A model generated the notes under the pieces. The model was given only the letters and a program-made list of their open reading frames with translations, did no database searches and had not been told where the DNA came from. From assembly GCF_000166355.1 (NCBI RefSeq), contig NC_014652.1:588001-652000 (forward strand): a stretch of DNA of 64,000 bases, read 5' to 3'. Source of the stretch: Caldicellulosiruptor hydrothermalis 108. GTDB lineage: Bacteria > Bacillota > Thermoanaerobacteria > Caldicellulosiruptorales > Caldicellulosiruptoraceae. The position numbers and the translations under genes are program-made. This document shows positions 16,962 through 25,946 of the stretch, one piece after another. Within the stretch, counting starts at the first letter, position 1. Each line of letters starts with the position of its first letter.

Positions 16962-16993
16962 AAACAATATACAAATCTATGAATAAAACAATC

Positions 16994-17036
16994 AAGCCAC
17001 AGGAAGCTCGAAAATGCAAATCCTGTGGCTTTTTTG
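16994..17036. terminator. Terminator after the TDT transporter
   Basis: AAGCCACAGGA (16994-17004) pairs perfectly with TCCTGTGGCTT (17021-17031), followed by a T-run. It may serve the convergent gene too. Confidence 0.85.
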
Positions 17037-17054
17037 TTCATATTTTATAAGAAT

Positions 17055-17354
17055 TTAAATTTTAGCTGATACAAGCAGATTGCTTACCACTATAATCACA
17101 ATTATAGCCAACGTTATAGCAAAGTATATCAAATCTTTTTCTATAAGGAACATAAAAAGGGAGACAACAAGCCTTGCAAAAGGAGTAAGAAAAAGAATAT
17201 AAAGCCCTATTTTTATAATCAGACTCCCAACAGCAAGCTTTAGCACAATGTGCAAAAAAAGTCCTGCACAGATAACAATTATACTCAGCAGCACTCCAGC
17301 TCTCAAAACAATACTTATTATATCTTCCATTGTTGCTGTTTTTCTATTTTCCAT
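17055..17354 (-). CDS. DUF1634 small membrane protein
   Basis: A 99-residue protein with three hydrophobic segments (about residues 14-36, 41-65 and 75-95) and a short charged start. It matches the DUF1634 pattern, including VLRAGVLLS near the first segment. Its ATG begins at the base after the stop of the upstream TauE-like gene. DUF1634 genes commonly sit beside TauE/SafE exporters, so it is probably an accessory subunit. Its function is not established. Confidence 0.75.
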   Translation of the reverse strand: MENRKTATMEDIISIVLRAGVLLSIIVICAGLFLHIVLKLAVGSLIIKIGLYILFLTPFARLVVSLFMFLIEKDLIYFAITLAIIVIIVVSNLLVSAKI

Positions 17355-18185
17355 CTAAAACAGCCCCTTTCTAATCATTTCAATTGAGGTATAAATTAAA
17401 ATCAGGGCAAATGCTACGCGAAGGTACTTTGATTTTATGTAAGGCATAAGTCGCGCACCTATTGCAGAACCTACAAGCACGCCAACTGCAACAGCCCCAC
17501 ATGCATCGTACACAATATCACCTCTTGCAAGATATATGCTAATACTGGCCAAAGCAGTCACACCCATCATGAAATTGCTTGTTGCAGTTGAAACCTTGAA
17601 AGGCAGTTTCATTATGGTGTCAAGTGCTAAAACTTTAAAGATTCCACTGCCAATGCCCAAAAGCCCTGAAAGTATTCCTGCAAGTGTCATCATCAGAAAG
17701 CCACCTGTAATGTTTTGTGCACTGTATTCTATTTCTCTGTTTTGAATCTTGTCAAAATAGCTTCCATAAAGTTTTAACTTCTTTGCCCATTTGGATATTT
17801 GAAGGCTTGATGGTTGTGGCTTTTCATCAGACTTTCTATTTTTTATCATCAAAAACGAATTGTATAAAAGCAGAATTCCAAATATGAGTGACAACACTTT
17901 TGCAGGCAAAAAACCACTCAGAATTGCTCCAAGTACACCACCAATAACTGTTGCAAGCTGCAAGAACATTCCTATTCTAAGATGAGTAAGCCTATCTTTG
18001 ACATAGGCAGACGCAGCACCAGACGATGTTGCGATGACTGACACAAGCCCGGCTGCAGCAGCTTGGTGCATGTTGAACTTGAATACAATTGACAAAAATG
18101 GGATAACAATAAGCCCACCACCAATTCCTAGAAGAGAGCCAATAAATCCTGCAATAATTGACACAACAAATACTTCTGCAATCAT
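17355..18185 (-). CDS. TauE/SafE-family exporter
   Basis: A 276-residue membrane protein with about eight hydrophobic segments and the duplicated family pattern: GFIGSLLGIGGGLIVIPFL near the N-terminus and GILSGLLGIGSGIFKV in the second half. Family members export sulfite, sulfoacetate or related anions. The frame opens 32 codons earlier, but AAAGGAG lies 9 bases before the ATG at 18185, and that start places the first helix right at the N-terminus. It forms an operon with the DUF1634 gene. Confidence 0.85.
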   Translation of the reverse strand: MIAEVFVVSIIAGFIGSLLGIGGGLIVIPFLSIVFKFNMHQAAAAGLVSVIATSSGAASAYVKDRLTHLRIGMFLQLATVIGGVLGAILSGFLPAKVLSLIFGILLLYNSFLMIKNRKSDEKPQPSSLQISKWAKKLKLYGSYFDKIQNREIEYSAQNITGGFLMMTLAGILSGLLGIGSGIFKVLALDTIMKLPFKVSTATSNFMMGVTALASISIYLARGDIVYDACGAVAVGVLVGSAIGARLMPYIKSKYLRVAFALILIYTSIEMIRKGLF

Positions 18186-18458
18186 TGTATCCATCTCCTT
18201 TGCAAGTTTGTAAACTGTTTTGGGTAGAAAATGAATATTATTATTATACCATAAAATCTTAAATTGTCTGCCTATTTTCAAACCATATGTGGCAAAATAA
18301 GAAGAAAATACAGTTCACTCAATTCTGTGGTATATAATTAAAATAGGGAAGAAAAATAGACTGCAAAAGAAAAGGAAAAATAGAGTGTGTACAGGTTTGC
18401 CGCCAAAAGAGCACAATGCAACATTCAAGTTTTTATTAAACAGAGGGAAGTGGATGGT

Positions 18459-18656
18459 ATGGGTGAGTTTGTATCAAATGTTGCAAGACTTCTGGATGAG
18501 ACAAAGACAAAAGATTTTATGGCAGGTAAACTTGAAGCAACAATTGAGTTTGCAAAAAGGTTAATACAAAAGGGTTTTAGCGATGAAGAAATTGCAGAAC
18601 TTACAGAATTGGAGATTGAAAGAATAAAAGAGCTGAGAAAATCCATGCTGAATTGA
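18459..18656 (+). CDS. Small helical protein, Rpn/transposase-tail-like
   Basis: A 65-residue protein with AGAGGGA 10 bases before the ATG. The C-terminal half (EFAKRLIQKGFSDEEIAEL, then IERIKELRKSM) resembles the helical tail found at the end of Rpn-family recombination-promoting nucleases. The nuclease core is absent, so it is either a free-standing small protein or what remains of a larger gene. A possible -10 (TATAAT) lies near 18333. Function unknown. Confidence 0.5.
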   Translation: MGEFVSNVARLLDETKTKDFMAGKLEATIEFAKRLIQKGFSDEEIAELTELEIERIKELRKSMLN

Positions 18657-18725
18657 GAGCTGTGGAAACTATCCTCTGCAGATGTTGTTTTAAGGAATGT
18701 TCTGTAAAAACCAAAAAAATAAAAA

Positions 18726-18818
18726 TGGCGGAGAGAGTGGGATTCGAACCCACGGTACCGCTTTTGGCGGTACGCACGATTTCGAGTCGTGTGCCTTCGA
18801 CCACTCGGCCATCTCTCC
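18726..18818 (-). tRNA. tRNA-Ser (anticodon CGA)
   Basis: On the minus strand the 93-base gene starts GGAGAGAT and ends with the matching TCTCTCC, discriminator G and an encoded CCA. The anticodon arm CACGA-CTCGAAA-TCGTG gives anticodon CGA. A long variable arm (TACCGC/GCGGTA) and GGTTCGAATCC complete a class II serine tRNA. Confidence 0.95.
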
Positions 18819-18841
18819 GCCTTTTTCATTTTGCACAATCA

Positions 18842-18870
18842 ATTATAATTCATCTTATCAGCATTTTCAA
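18842..18870 (-). promoter_or_regulatory. Promoter of tRNA-Ser
   Basis: On the minus strand TTGAAA (18865-18870) and TATAAT (18842-18847) with a 17-base spacer, about 24 bases before the mature tRNA end. Confidence 0.6.
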
Positions 18871-18892
18871 GTCAAACTTTTTCATATTATAA

Positions 18893-18921
18893 TTGACAAT
18901 TCCACAAAATAGAAGTAATAT
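18893..18921 (+). promoter_or_regulatory. Promoter of the thioesterase-fhs operon
   Basis: TTGACA (18893-18898) and TAATAT (18916-18921) with a 17-base spacer. The transcript would have a leader of about 95 bases. Confidence 0.65.
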
Positions 18922-18927
18922 ATTTAT

Positions 18928-19024
18928 TAAAGCATATATTGTGAACAAAATTGTGCACCACGATAGCATGTTTTAAATGGTGTCCCGAAAGCACAGGAGG
19001 AGCATTCAAAGGAGGCGCATTTAA
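18928..19024 (+). other. Leader of the thioesterase-fhs operon with possible stem
   Basis: Within this leader CACCA can pair with TGGTG, and an outer GTGC with GCAC (around 18953-18998). Two ribosome-binding-site-like sequences follow (GGAGG, then AAAGGAGG at 19010-19017). I could not match it to the glycine or tetrahydrofolate riboswitch patterns I know. Confidence 0.3.
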
Positions 19025-19423
19025 TTGAAAAAGCCGGAACTTCAAGTTGGACTTAAATTTGAGATTGAGGAAGTAGTAAGCGATAACATGCTTGCTTCTC
19101 ATTTTCAAAGCGGACTTTTGGATGTCTTTGCAACTCCTTCAATGATAGCGCTGATGGAAAAGGCAGCACTTCTTTGTGTTGAGAACTACTTAGAAGAAGG
19201 TTATACCACAGTTGGAAGCAAAGTAGATATTTTGCATTTAGCGCCCACTCCAAAGGGAATGAAAGTAAAAGCAGTTGCCCAGCTAATTGCCATTGAAGAC
19301 AGAAAACTCACATTTAAAGTAGAGGCGTATGACAGCTTTGAGAAGATTGGAGAAGGAGTTCACGAAAGGTTTATTGTAAATCGCGAAAGATTTTTAAACA
19401 AAACATATCAAAAGGTTAGGTGA
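19025..19423 (+). CDS. FlK-like hotdog thioesterase
   Basis: A 132-residue acyl-CoA thioesterase of the hotdog fold, related to fluoroacetyl-CoA thioesterase FlK. The FlK triad is conserved: Thr37 in FATPSM, Glu45 in LMEKAA and His71 in LHLAPTPKG. The true substrate in this organism is unknown; a short acyl-CoA is likely. The start is TTG 19025, 8 bases after AAAGGAGG. The stop is nine bases before fhs, so the two form one operon, which hints at a link to C1 or acetyl-CoA metabolism. Confidence 0.8.
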   Translation: MKKPELQVGLKFEIEEVVSDNMLASHFQSGLLDVFATPSMIALMEKAALLCVENYLEEGYTTVGSKVDILHLAPTPKGMKVKAVAQLIAIEDRKLTFKVEAYDSFEKIGEGVHERFIVNRERFLNKTYQKVR

Positions 19424-19432
19424 AATCTACCT

Positions 19433-21094
19433 ATGAAAAGCATATCAAAAGTGCAGGAGACCACCCTTGAGCCTATATCCAAGATTGCAGAGAAAATAGG
19501 GCTTGATGAGGATGAAATTGAGCTTTATGGAAAGTACAAGGCAAAAATAAGTTTGGATGTCCTCAAGAAAAAAGCAGAAGTAGAAGACGGTAAGGTTATT
19601 TTAGTGACATCTATTAATCCAACACCTTTTGGAGAGGGAAAAACAACAACTGCAATTGGCCTTTCGATGGCAATAAACAGGATGGGATTTAAATCTATTG
19701 TTACTTTGAGAGAACCTTCCTTAGGACCGTTTTTAGGTTTGAAAGGTGGGGCAACAGGTGGCGGTGCGTGTCAGATTTTGCCCTCAATTGATATAAACCT
19801 TCACTTTACAGGAGATATTCATGCTGTGACCTCTGCAAACAATCTTCTTTGTGCTGCCATTGATAATCATATTTATCATGGGAATAGCCTTGGAATAAAT
19901 CCAAAGTCTATAACCATAAAAAGAGCAATGGATATGAATGATAGAAGCCTTCGGCATATCATAGTTGGGTTTTCAAATGACCAAAAAGGTGCTATAAGAG
20001 AAGATGGTTTTGTTATCTCTGTTGCTTCTGAAGTTATGGCAGTTTTGTGCCTTTCGATGAGCTATGATGAGCTCAAAGAAAAACTCGGGAATATCTTGAT
20101 AGGCTTTACTTATGACAAAAAACCTCTGTATGCCAAGGATTTGAACGTCCATGGGAGCATGGCTCTTTTGTTAAAAGATGCGCTAAAACCAAACCTTGTT
20201 CAGACCTCTGAAAATACCGCAGCAATTGTCCATGGTGGACCGTTTGCAAACATTGCGCACGGTACAAACAGCATTGTTGCCACAAAGATTGCTCAAAAAC
20301 TTGCTGATTATGTTGTTGTTGAAGCAGGTTTTGGGTCGGATTTAGGAGCAGAGAAGTTTATAAATATTGTTGCAAGAAAATCTGGAATATATCCACACGC
20401 TGCTGTTCTGGTTGTGACAACAAAGGCTTTAAAACATCATGCGAGAATTGAAGAAAATGGTGGGCTACAGAGTGATGTAAATTCTATTCAACGAGGGCTT
20501 GAGAATTTAGAAAAGCACATTGAAAATCTTAAAATTATGGGACTTGAGACAGTGGTGGCTTTAAATAAGTTTCCGGATGATACAGAGGAAGAGATTGAAC
20601 TTATCAGGTCTTTTTGCGAGCAAAAGGGTGTGGAATTTTCAGTATCAAATGCATATGCTCACGGGTCAGAAGGTGTGCTTGATCTTGCTGAAAAGGTTAT
20701 AGAGATGAGCAATAAAAGAAAGAAAATAAACTTTGTTTATGAGGACAGTGATCCTGTTGAAGAGAAAATCAAAAAGGTTGCAACCATCATCTATGATGCA
20801 AAAGATGTAAAGTTTTCTAAGGCGGCGGTGTCAAAACTTGAGCTTATAAAAAATCTCAAGATTGAACATTTTCCAATTTGTATGTCAAAAACTCAGTATT
20901 CGCTTTCTGATGACCCAAAATTACTTGGAAGGCCAAAAGATTTTGTCTTAAATGTCACAGATATAGAAATAAAAAATGGAGCTGGGTTTGTAGTTGTCAT
21001 GTGCGGTGATATAATTGCAATGCCGGGGCTTGGAAAAGACTTTGCAGCTCTTCATCTTGACATAGACAGTAGTGGAAATCCAATTTTTAAATAA
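19433..21094 (+). CDS. fhs: Formate-tetrahydrofolate ligase
   Basis: A 553-residue ATP-dependent enzyme that joins formate to tetrahydrofolate to give 10-formyl-THF for purine, methionine and glycine/serine metabolism. The P-loop region TPFGEGKTTTAIGL lies near residue 65, followed by REPSLGPFLGLKGGATGGG and DINLHFTGD, all family signatures; EAGFGSDLGAEKF comes near residue 300. Length fits the family (about 555). AGGTGA overlapping the thioesterase stop provides the ribosome binding site. Confidence 0.96.
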   Translation: MKSISKVQETTLEPISKIAEKIGLDEDEIELYGKYKAKISLDVLKKKAEVEDGKVILVTSINPTPFGEGKTTTAIGLSMAINRMGFKSIVTLREPSLGPFLGLKGGATGGGACQILPSIDINLHFTGDIHAVTSANNLLCAAIDNHIYHGNSLGINPKSITIKRAMDMNDRSLRHIIVGFSNDQKGAIREDGFVISVASEVMAVLCLSMSYDELKEKLGNILIGFTYDKKPLYAKDLNVHGSMALLLKDALKPNLVQTSENTAAIVHGGPFANIAHGTNSIVATKIAQKLADYVVVEAGFGSDLGAEKFINIVARKSGIYPHAAVLVVTTKALKHHARIEENGGLQSDVNSIQRGLENLEKHIENLKIMGLETVVALNKFPDDTEEEIELIRSFCEQKGVEFSVSNAYAHGSEGVLDLAEKVIEMSNKRKKINFVYEDSDPVEEKIKKVATIIYDAKDVKFSKAAVSKLELIKNLKIEHFPICMSKTQYSLSDDPKLLGRPKDFVLNVTDIEIKNGAGFVVVMCGDIIAMPGLGKDFAALHLDIDSSGNPIFK

Positions 21095-21152
21095 TTCTTT
21101 TTTTAGGTTATGCATGTGCACAAAAATGTGTTCAGAAGGAGGTTGAAAAAAG

Positions 21153-22403
21153 ATGATTGATACCACAAAATTTTCGCTTGCTGATTTTATGAAGAGCGAA
21201 GATAAAAATATTATGGAGCTTGCAAAAGAGTTCTGGGAGTACAAGGAAGATTATGTCAGAAGAAGACATTATCAATACAGAAGAGTTTCAATCACAGGGT
21301 CAGGTCCAACCATGAAGATTATTGATCACTACACAGGACAGATTAAAGAGATGATAAACCTTGCATCAAACGACTACCTCAATCTTACAAAACATCCAAG
21401 AACAATTAAAGCAGGAATTGAAGCTGTCAAAAAGTACGGGACGGGTGCTGGGTCTGTGCCACTTCTTGGTGGAACACTTGATATTCATGTGGAGCTTGAA
21501 AAGAAGCTTGCAAAGTTCAAAGGCTGTGAAGATGCTCTAATTTACACAAGCGGTTATGGCTCAAATCTGGGGACAATTTCAGCCATTCTGCACGAAAAGG
21601 ACGTTGCTATACTTGACATGTATGTGCACGCAAGCATAATTGATGGGTGTAGAAACACAAATGTAGAGTTTTTCAGACACAACAATATGGATTCTCTTGA
21701 AAAGGTTCTGAAGAAGGTTAAGGACAAGTACAACACAAAACTTGTCATTGTTGATGGTGTATATTCCATGGACGGTGACATTGCGCCGCTTGACCAGATT
21801 ATTGAGATAGCACATGCTTATGGTGCGTTTGTCATGGTTGATGAAGCCCATGCAACAGGTGTGATTGGTAAAAACGGAAGAGGAACACCTGAACATTGCA
21901 ACGTGGAAGGCAAGGTTGATATAGTTGCAGGAACTTTATCTAAAGCACTTGGCGCTGTCGGTGGATTTATCGCAACCAATAAAGAGCTTGTAAACTACCT
22001 GCACTTTTATTCAAGAGCATACATGTTCTCAACAGCACCAACGCCGCAGGCAACTGCTTCTTTAATTGAAGCATTAAATGTAATTGAAGAGGAACCAGAG
22101 CTACGACAAAGACTTTGGGACAACATCAGGTATTTTAGGGAAAACCTATTGAAGCTTGGATTTAACCTTGGCAACCAGCAAACTGCTATTTTCCCAATAA
22201 TTATAGGAGATGATTACAAGGTAAAAGAGATGTGCAGAGAGCTTCATGAAGCAGGGATATATGTAAATCCTGTGTTTTATCCGGCTGTGCCAAGAAGACT
22301 TTCGCGAATTAGGATGTCGGTCACAGCTGGGCATACAAAAGAGCATCTTGACAGAACATTAGATGTTCTTGAACACTTGGGCAAGAAATACGGTATAATT
22401 TAA
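21153..22403 (+). CDS. kbl: Glycine C-acetyltransferase-like (Kbl/BioF family)
   Basis: A 416-residue PLP-dependent alpha-oxoamine synthase. Visible are NLASNDYLNLTKHP, the GTGAGSVPLLGGT loop, DEAHATGVIGKNGRG, and the PLP lysine in GTLSKALGAVGGF. In this family the choice is 2-amino-3-oxobutyrate CoA ligase (Kbl), 8-amino-7-oxononanoate synthase (BioF) or a relative. A dehydrogenase resembling threonine dehydrogenase follows, so threonine breakdown to glycine and acetyl-CoA is the best guess. An N-terminal extension of about 25 residues is present. AGAAGGAGG precedes the ATG. Confidence 0.8.
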   Translation: MIDTTKFSLADFMKSEDKNIMELAKEFWEYKEDYVRRRHYQYRRVSITGSGPTMKIIDHYTGQIKEMINLASNDYLNLTKHPRTIKAGIEAVKKYGTGAGSVPLLGGTLDIHVELEKKLAKFKGCEDALIYTSGYGSNLGTISAILHEKDVAILDMYVHASIIDGCRNTNVEFFRHNNMDSLEKVLKKVKDKYNTKLVIVDGVYSMDGDIAPLDQIIEIAHAYGAFVMVDEAHATGVIGKNGRGTPEHCNVEGKVDIVAGTLSKALGAVGGFIATNKELVNYLHFYSRAYMFSTAPTPQATASLIEALNVIEEEPELRQRLWDNIRYFRENLLKLGFNLGNQQTAIFPIIIGDDYKVKEMCRELHEAGIYVNPVFYPAVPRRLSRIRMSVTAGHTKEHLDRTLDVLEHLGKKYGII

Positions 22404-22426
22404 ATATATAGGCTATTCATCCAACA

Positions 22427-22457
22427 AAGGGGCTGCCGCAAAAGGGTGCAGCCTCTT
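22427..22457 (+). terminator. Hairpin after kbl
   Basis: AAGGGGCTGC pairs with GCAGCCTCTT with one G-T pair; AAAGTTTTT follows. It is weak to moderate and may reduce read-through into the dehydrogenase gene. Confidence 0.5.
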
Positions 22458-22502
22458 AAAGTTTTTAAACAAATTCTTAACAAATGAAAGGAGATATGAA
22501 GA

Positions 22503-23720
22503 ATGAAAGCAGTTGTGTTTGATGCAAATGTTGCAAAGTACATAAGAACTCTTTTGCTTGGTAAAATTTCCAAGAAGTTTTTTTACAATAGATTTTCGTG
22601 TATTCTACTGAAAGACATTCCTGAACCCGAGCTTCCTTCAGAAAACTATGTGAAAATAAAAACCACATATGCAGGGATTTGCGGTTCTGACTTAAATCTC
22701 ATATTTTTGCACGACTCACCCTCAACCTCACCTTTTGCTTCATTTCCTTTCGTCATAGGGCACGAGAATCTTGGAGTGATAGTTGAAAAAGGCAAAGCTG
22801 TTTCCGAGTTTGAAATAGGTGACAGAGTCATTGTTGACCCGGTGCTTGATTGTGACGCACGAGAACTTCCAAGATGCCCGTCCTGTCAGGAAGAGGAATT
22901 TTCAACCTGTCTTAATATAACAGAAGGAAAGCTTTCACCTGGCACAATTATGGGAGCGTGCAGCACAACAGGTGGGTCGTGGGGCGAATATTTTGTTGCG
23001 CACAAGTCGCAGGTTATAAAGGTACCTGCTACTGTCAAGGACCAAGAGGCGATACTGGTCGACCCATTAGCATCAGCTCTTCATCCTGTTATGAGAAATT
23101 TTCCAAAAGATAGCGAAAAGGTTTTGGTTTATGGAGCTGGGATAATTGGTCTTTTGGTTATTTGGAGCTTGAGAAAGCTTGGAAGCTCAGCAGATATCAC
23201 AGCCATTGCAAAATATGACTTTCAGGCAGATTTGGCAATAGAGTTTGGTGCAAACAGAGTGGTAAAGCCAAAGGAAGGGTATTTGGATGAGCTTGCAAAA
23301 GTAGCTTATGCAAAAGTATTTCAGCCAATGATTGGTGATAAGGTCTTGCTTGGCGGATTTGACAAGGTCTTTGACTGTGTAGGGTCGAAAAAGACCATTA
23401 GGGATGGCATGTGGCTTACAAAACAGCGAGGAAGCTATATTCTTGTAGGGCTTGCATCAACTGTGAAGGATTTAGATTTGACTCCGATTTGGTTTAAAGA
23501 ACTGAATGTCAAAGGAGCTTACTGTTACAGCACAGAAAACGTAAATGAATACAGAATGTCCACGTATCAGCTTGCACTGAGCCTTATTCAGCAGCACGGA
23601 ATTCCGTATGAGAAGCTTATTACCCATTATTTTAAACTCGAGGATTATCAGAAAGCCATTGAAGTTGCGTCATCAAAGGGTCGTGAAAAGAGTATAAAAG
23701 TTGTGTTTAGATTTTTGTGA
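22503..23720 (+). CDS. Zinc-dependent alcohol/threonine dehydrogenase-like
   Basis: A 405-residue medium-chain dehydrogenase. The catalytic zinc Cys lies in AGICGSDLN (near residue 60) and the active-site pair in IGHENLG. Four Cys within residues about 118-138 (LDCDARE, RCPSCQ, STC) can bind the structural zinc. The NAD(P)-binding motif GAGIIGLL is near residue 216. It follows a Kbl-like gene, which suggests threonine 3-dehydrogenase, but the sequence is not a close Tdh and another alcohol substrate is possible. Confidence 0.75.
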   Translation: MKAVVFDANVAKYIRTLLLGKISKKFFYNRFSCILLKDIPEPELPSENYVKIKTTYAGICGSDLNLIFLHDSPSTSPFASFPFVIGHENLGVIVEKGKAVSEFEIGDRVIVDPVLDCDARELPRCPSCQEEEFSTCLNITEGKLSPGTIMGACSTTGGSWGEYFVAHKSQVIKVPATVKDQEAILVDPLASALHPVMRNFPKDSEKVLVYGAGIIGLLVIWSLRKLGSSADITAIAKYDFQADLAIEFGANRVVKPKEGYLDELAKVAYAKVFQPMIGDKVLLGGFDKVFDCVGSKKTIRDGMWLTKQRGSYILVGLASTVKDLDLTPIWFKELNVKGAYCYSTENVNEYRMSTYQLALSLIQQHGIPYEKLITHYFKLEDYQKAIEVASSKGREKSIKVVFRFL

Positions 23721-23890
23721 AATTTTACAATCAAAAAGTAGTTGCTAATACCGTTTGAATAATATTAAAATTGAATTAACATACAGGTATTTTGGCAAAG
23801 AAAAGCTAAACTTTTTGTGCATATGCCTCAAAAATATGGGTATATATTTAAAAGAATACAAGAAAGGGATTAGCAGTTGGTGAGAAGTTT

Positions 23891-24805
23891 ATGAGAGAAA
23901 AGTTTGGCAAGGTATATGGGATAATCACATTTACTGAGCTTTTGTTATTTTTTGGGCTTGTTTTGTATATTCAGCTTCAAACTCATACATACAGCATAGT
24001 ATCATGGATTTTGATTTGTACAAGTTTGAGCTTGATTGTGGCTGCAGGATATGTTTTCGGGATTTTGCCGATTATAAATGAATTTGGTGGACGAGTTAAG
24101 AAGATAGAGGATGTTTTAAAGATATTGAACAAAAACTTTGAGTTTTCGGTTGAGGATGATATCCAGTTTGAAAATTCTCTGCAAACAATACAAAGTAAAC
24201 TTCATTTATTGGAAGAGGAGAGGGAAAAAGAAAACTTCTTTATTTCTGCTTATAAGGAGATGATAATTAGAAACGTCCAACTTATATATGAGATAGCAGC
24301 TGAAAAAAGGCAAAAGGAAATTGAAGGGCTTGCAAGGTCACTTTTAGACATGTTGGAAACAAGCGTGTATTCAAACCGCATATTTGTTCCGCTATGGTAT
24401 GAGGTGACATTATTTCAAACAATTCTTTCTGGTTGTATTTATTCACTTAAGAACAATTTTGAAATAGTTGTAAATTTCCACGACGATAGTTTGAAAGAAA
24501 GATTTATACTTCATGGGACACTGAGTTTTATTGCAAAGCTTTTTACCAGTTGTTCAGAAAGGCAGCTACCAATTAAAAGTGTAATACAGCTTTCGATATT
24601 TGAACTATCAGGGATGCTGAATATAAGAATATATTACAATGATGTCATAAAAAACTATGAGAAGATTGAAGAAGTGATGAATATTCTCAAAAACAAGTTT
24701 GCGCTGTATTATCCTGAGGGTACATATCTGCTGACATATTCAACCGGTGACAATCATTTTGTGATTGAGATGACTTTGCCTGAGATAAAATCTTTTGAGA
24801 GTTGA
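23891..24805 (+). CDS. Membrane protein with degenerate LytS-like kinase region
   Basis: A 304-residue protein with two membrane helices at the N-terminus (about residues 10-28 and 38-60), then a coiled linker (IEDVLKILNKNFEF to LHLLEEEREKE). The C-terminal half follows the layout of LytS/YesM sensor kinases: a helical region (ARSLLDMLETS), a VPLWYEVTLFQTIL stretch matching the usual VPLxxELxxxxxYL, and FILHGTLSFIAKLF where the N-box should be. The phosphate-accepting PHFLFN motif and the ATP-binding Asn/Gly motifs are missing. It is probably a pseudokinase or a structural relative. Partner and signal are unknown; a LacI regulator follows. Confidence 0.55.
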   Translation: MREKFGKVYGIITFTELLLFFGLVLYIQLQTHTYSIVSWILICTSLSLIVAAGYVFGILPIINEFGGRVKKIEDVLKILNKNFEFSVEDDIQFENSLQTIQSKLHLLEEEREKENFFISAYKEMIIRNVQLIYEIAAEKRQKEIEGLARSLLDMLETSVYSNRIFVPLWYEVTLFQTILSGCIYSLKNNFEIVVNFHDDSLKERFILHGTLSFIAKLFTSCSERQLPIKSVIQLSIFELSGMLNIRIYYNDVIKNYEKIEEVMNILKNKFALYYPEGTYLLTYSTGDNHFVIEMTLPEIKSFES

Positions 24806-24830
24806 AACTAATCAAACTTTTCAGTATAAT

Positions 24831-24859
24831 TTGCAATTTTTCTGAATATTTGGTATTAT
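24831..24859 (+). promoter_or_regulatory. Promoter of the LacI-family regulator gene
   Basis: TTGCAA (24831-24836) and TATTAT (24854-24859) with a 17-base spacer, about 55 bases before the gene. Confidence 0.6.
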
Positions 24860-24914
24860 TGAAATTAAGCTTTAAGAAAAGAAATGCAAAAAAAAGAGTT
24901 GGGATGAGAGTAAG

Positions 24915-25928
24915 ATGGTAACAATTAAAGACATAGCAAGGGAAGCAGGTGTTTCACCTTCCACAGTGTCAAGAGTGTTATCTGGTAAAGCGAAGATTTC
25001 TCCCGAGACAACCAAAAGAGTGATGGAAGCCATAGAAAAACTTGGATATATTCCGAATGCAAGTGCGAAAAGTCTTGTTATGAAAAAGGCTTATTCGGTG
25101 GGCATTTTCATGCCAAGAAGGCTTGAGCAGACATTGACTTCTACATTTTTTGACCAGGTTGTGTCTGGTATCTGCAGCTATATAAACGCTACTGAATATG
25201 AAATAGTACTTTCGATTGTGCCTCCAGAAAAGGAAAAGGAGAGTTTAGAGAGGCTGATAAAAAGCAAGAAAGTTGATGGGTTTATACTTCTGACGTCACG
25301 TATAAACGACTATGCAATAAAATACTTGCGAAATCTAAAATTTCCTTTTGTGCTGATAGGGTCGCCTGACAAGGATAAAGACTATGTAAACTGGGTTGAC
25401 AACGACAACAAAAAAGCTGCGTTTGATGCAACAGAGTATCTAATTCGACTTGGACATACTCAAATAGGTTTTCTGGGTGGAATGGAAAATCTTGTTCTGA
25501 CTCAAGATAGGCTTTCGGGTTACAAAAGTGCTCTTGCCAAATACAAAATTCCAGTTGAGAACCAATATATTATGTTTACTGAGTTTGATGAGCAAAGCTC
25601 GTATGAAAAGGCAAAGCAGATGTTGCAATTATCCAACAGGCCAACGGCTATTGTTTGTATTGACGAGGTTGTTGCATATGCAGCAATAAGAGCGTGCAGG
25701 GAGCTTGATTTGAAAGTAGGGTATGACGTGTCTGTGATAGGGTTTAATGAGTCAATTTTTTCGAAGCTATCCTCACCAAGGTTGACAACCATCAATACCA
25801 ATGTATTTTATTTAGGATACTATGCAGCTGAGATGCTAATAAAAGAACTTGAAGAGCCCTACAAGACGTACAAAAGACTGATTGTTGAACACTCAATTAT
25901 TGAGGGGGAGACCTGCAGAGCAATATAA
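24915..25928 (+). CDS. LacI-family transcriptional regulator
   Basis: A 337-residue sugar-responsive repressor. The N-terminal LacI helix-turn-helix (TIKDIAREAGVSPSTVSRVL) covers residues 3-22 and the hinge helix is near residue 50. The periplasmic-binding-like sugar domain shows DNDNKKAAFDATEYLIRLGH and IGFLGG, typical of regulators of maltose or plant sugars. The effector cannot be read from the sequence. An esterase gene begins 18 bases after the stop, so the two are probably cotranscribed, and the esterase may belong to the regulon. Confidence 0.9.
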   Translation: MVTIKDIAREAGVSPSTVSRVLSGKAKISPETTKRVMEAIEKLGYIPNASAKSLVMKKAYSVGIFMPRRLEQTLTSTFFDQVVSGICSYINATEYEIVLSIVPPEKEKESLERLIKSKKVDGFILLTSRINDYAIKYLRNLKFPFVLIGSPDKDKDYVNWVDNDNKKAAFDATEYLIRLGHTQIGFLGGMENLVLTQDRLSGYKSALAKYKIPVENQYIMFTEFDEQSSYEKAKQMLQLSNRPTAIVCIDEVVAYAAIRACRELDLKVGYDVSVIGFNESIFSKLSSPRLTTINTNVFYLGYYAAEMLIKELEEPYKTYKRLIVEHSIIEGETCRAI

Positions 25929-25946
25929 AGCCAAGGGGGATTTTGA

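Noticed and set aside
18425-18912. Several frames of 67-137 codons on both strands
   Set aside because: They run through the tRNA-Ser gene or mirror the small 65-residue gene; none has a ribosome binding site or known motif.
18928-19024. Glycine or tetrahydrofolate riboswitch before the thioesterase-fhs operon
   Set aside because: The genes would suit such a switch, but I could not find the conserved core blocks of either class.
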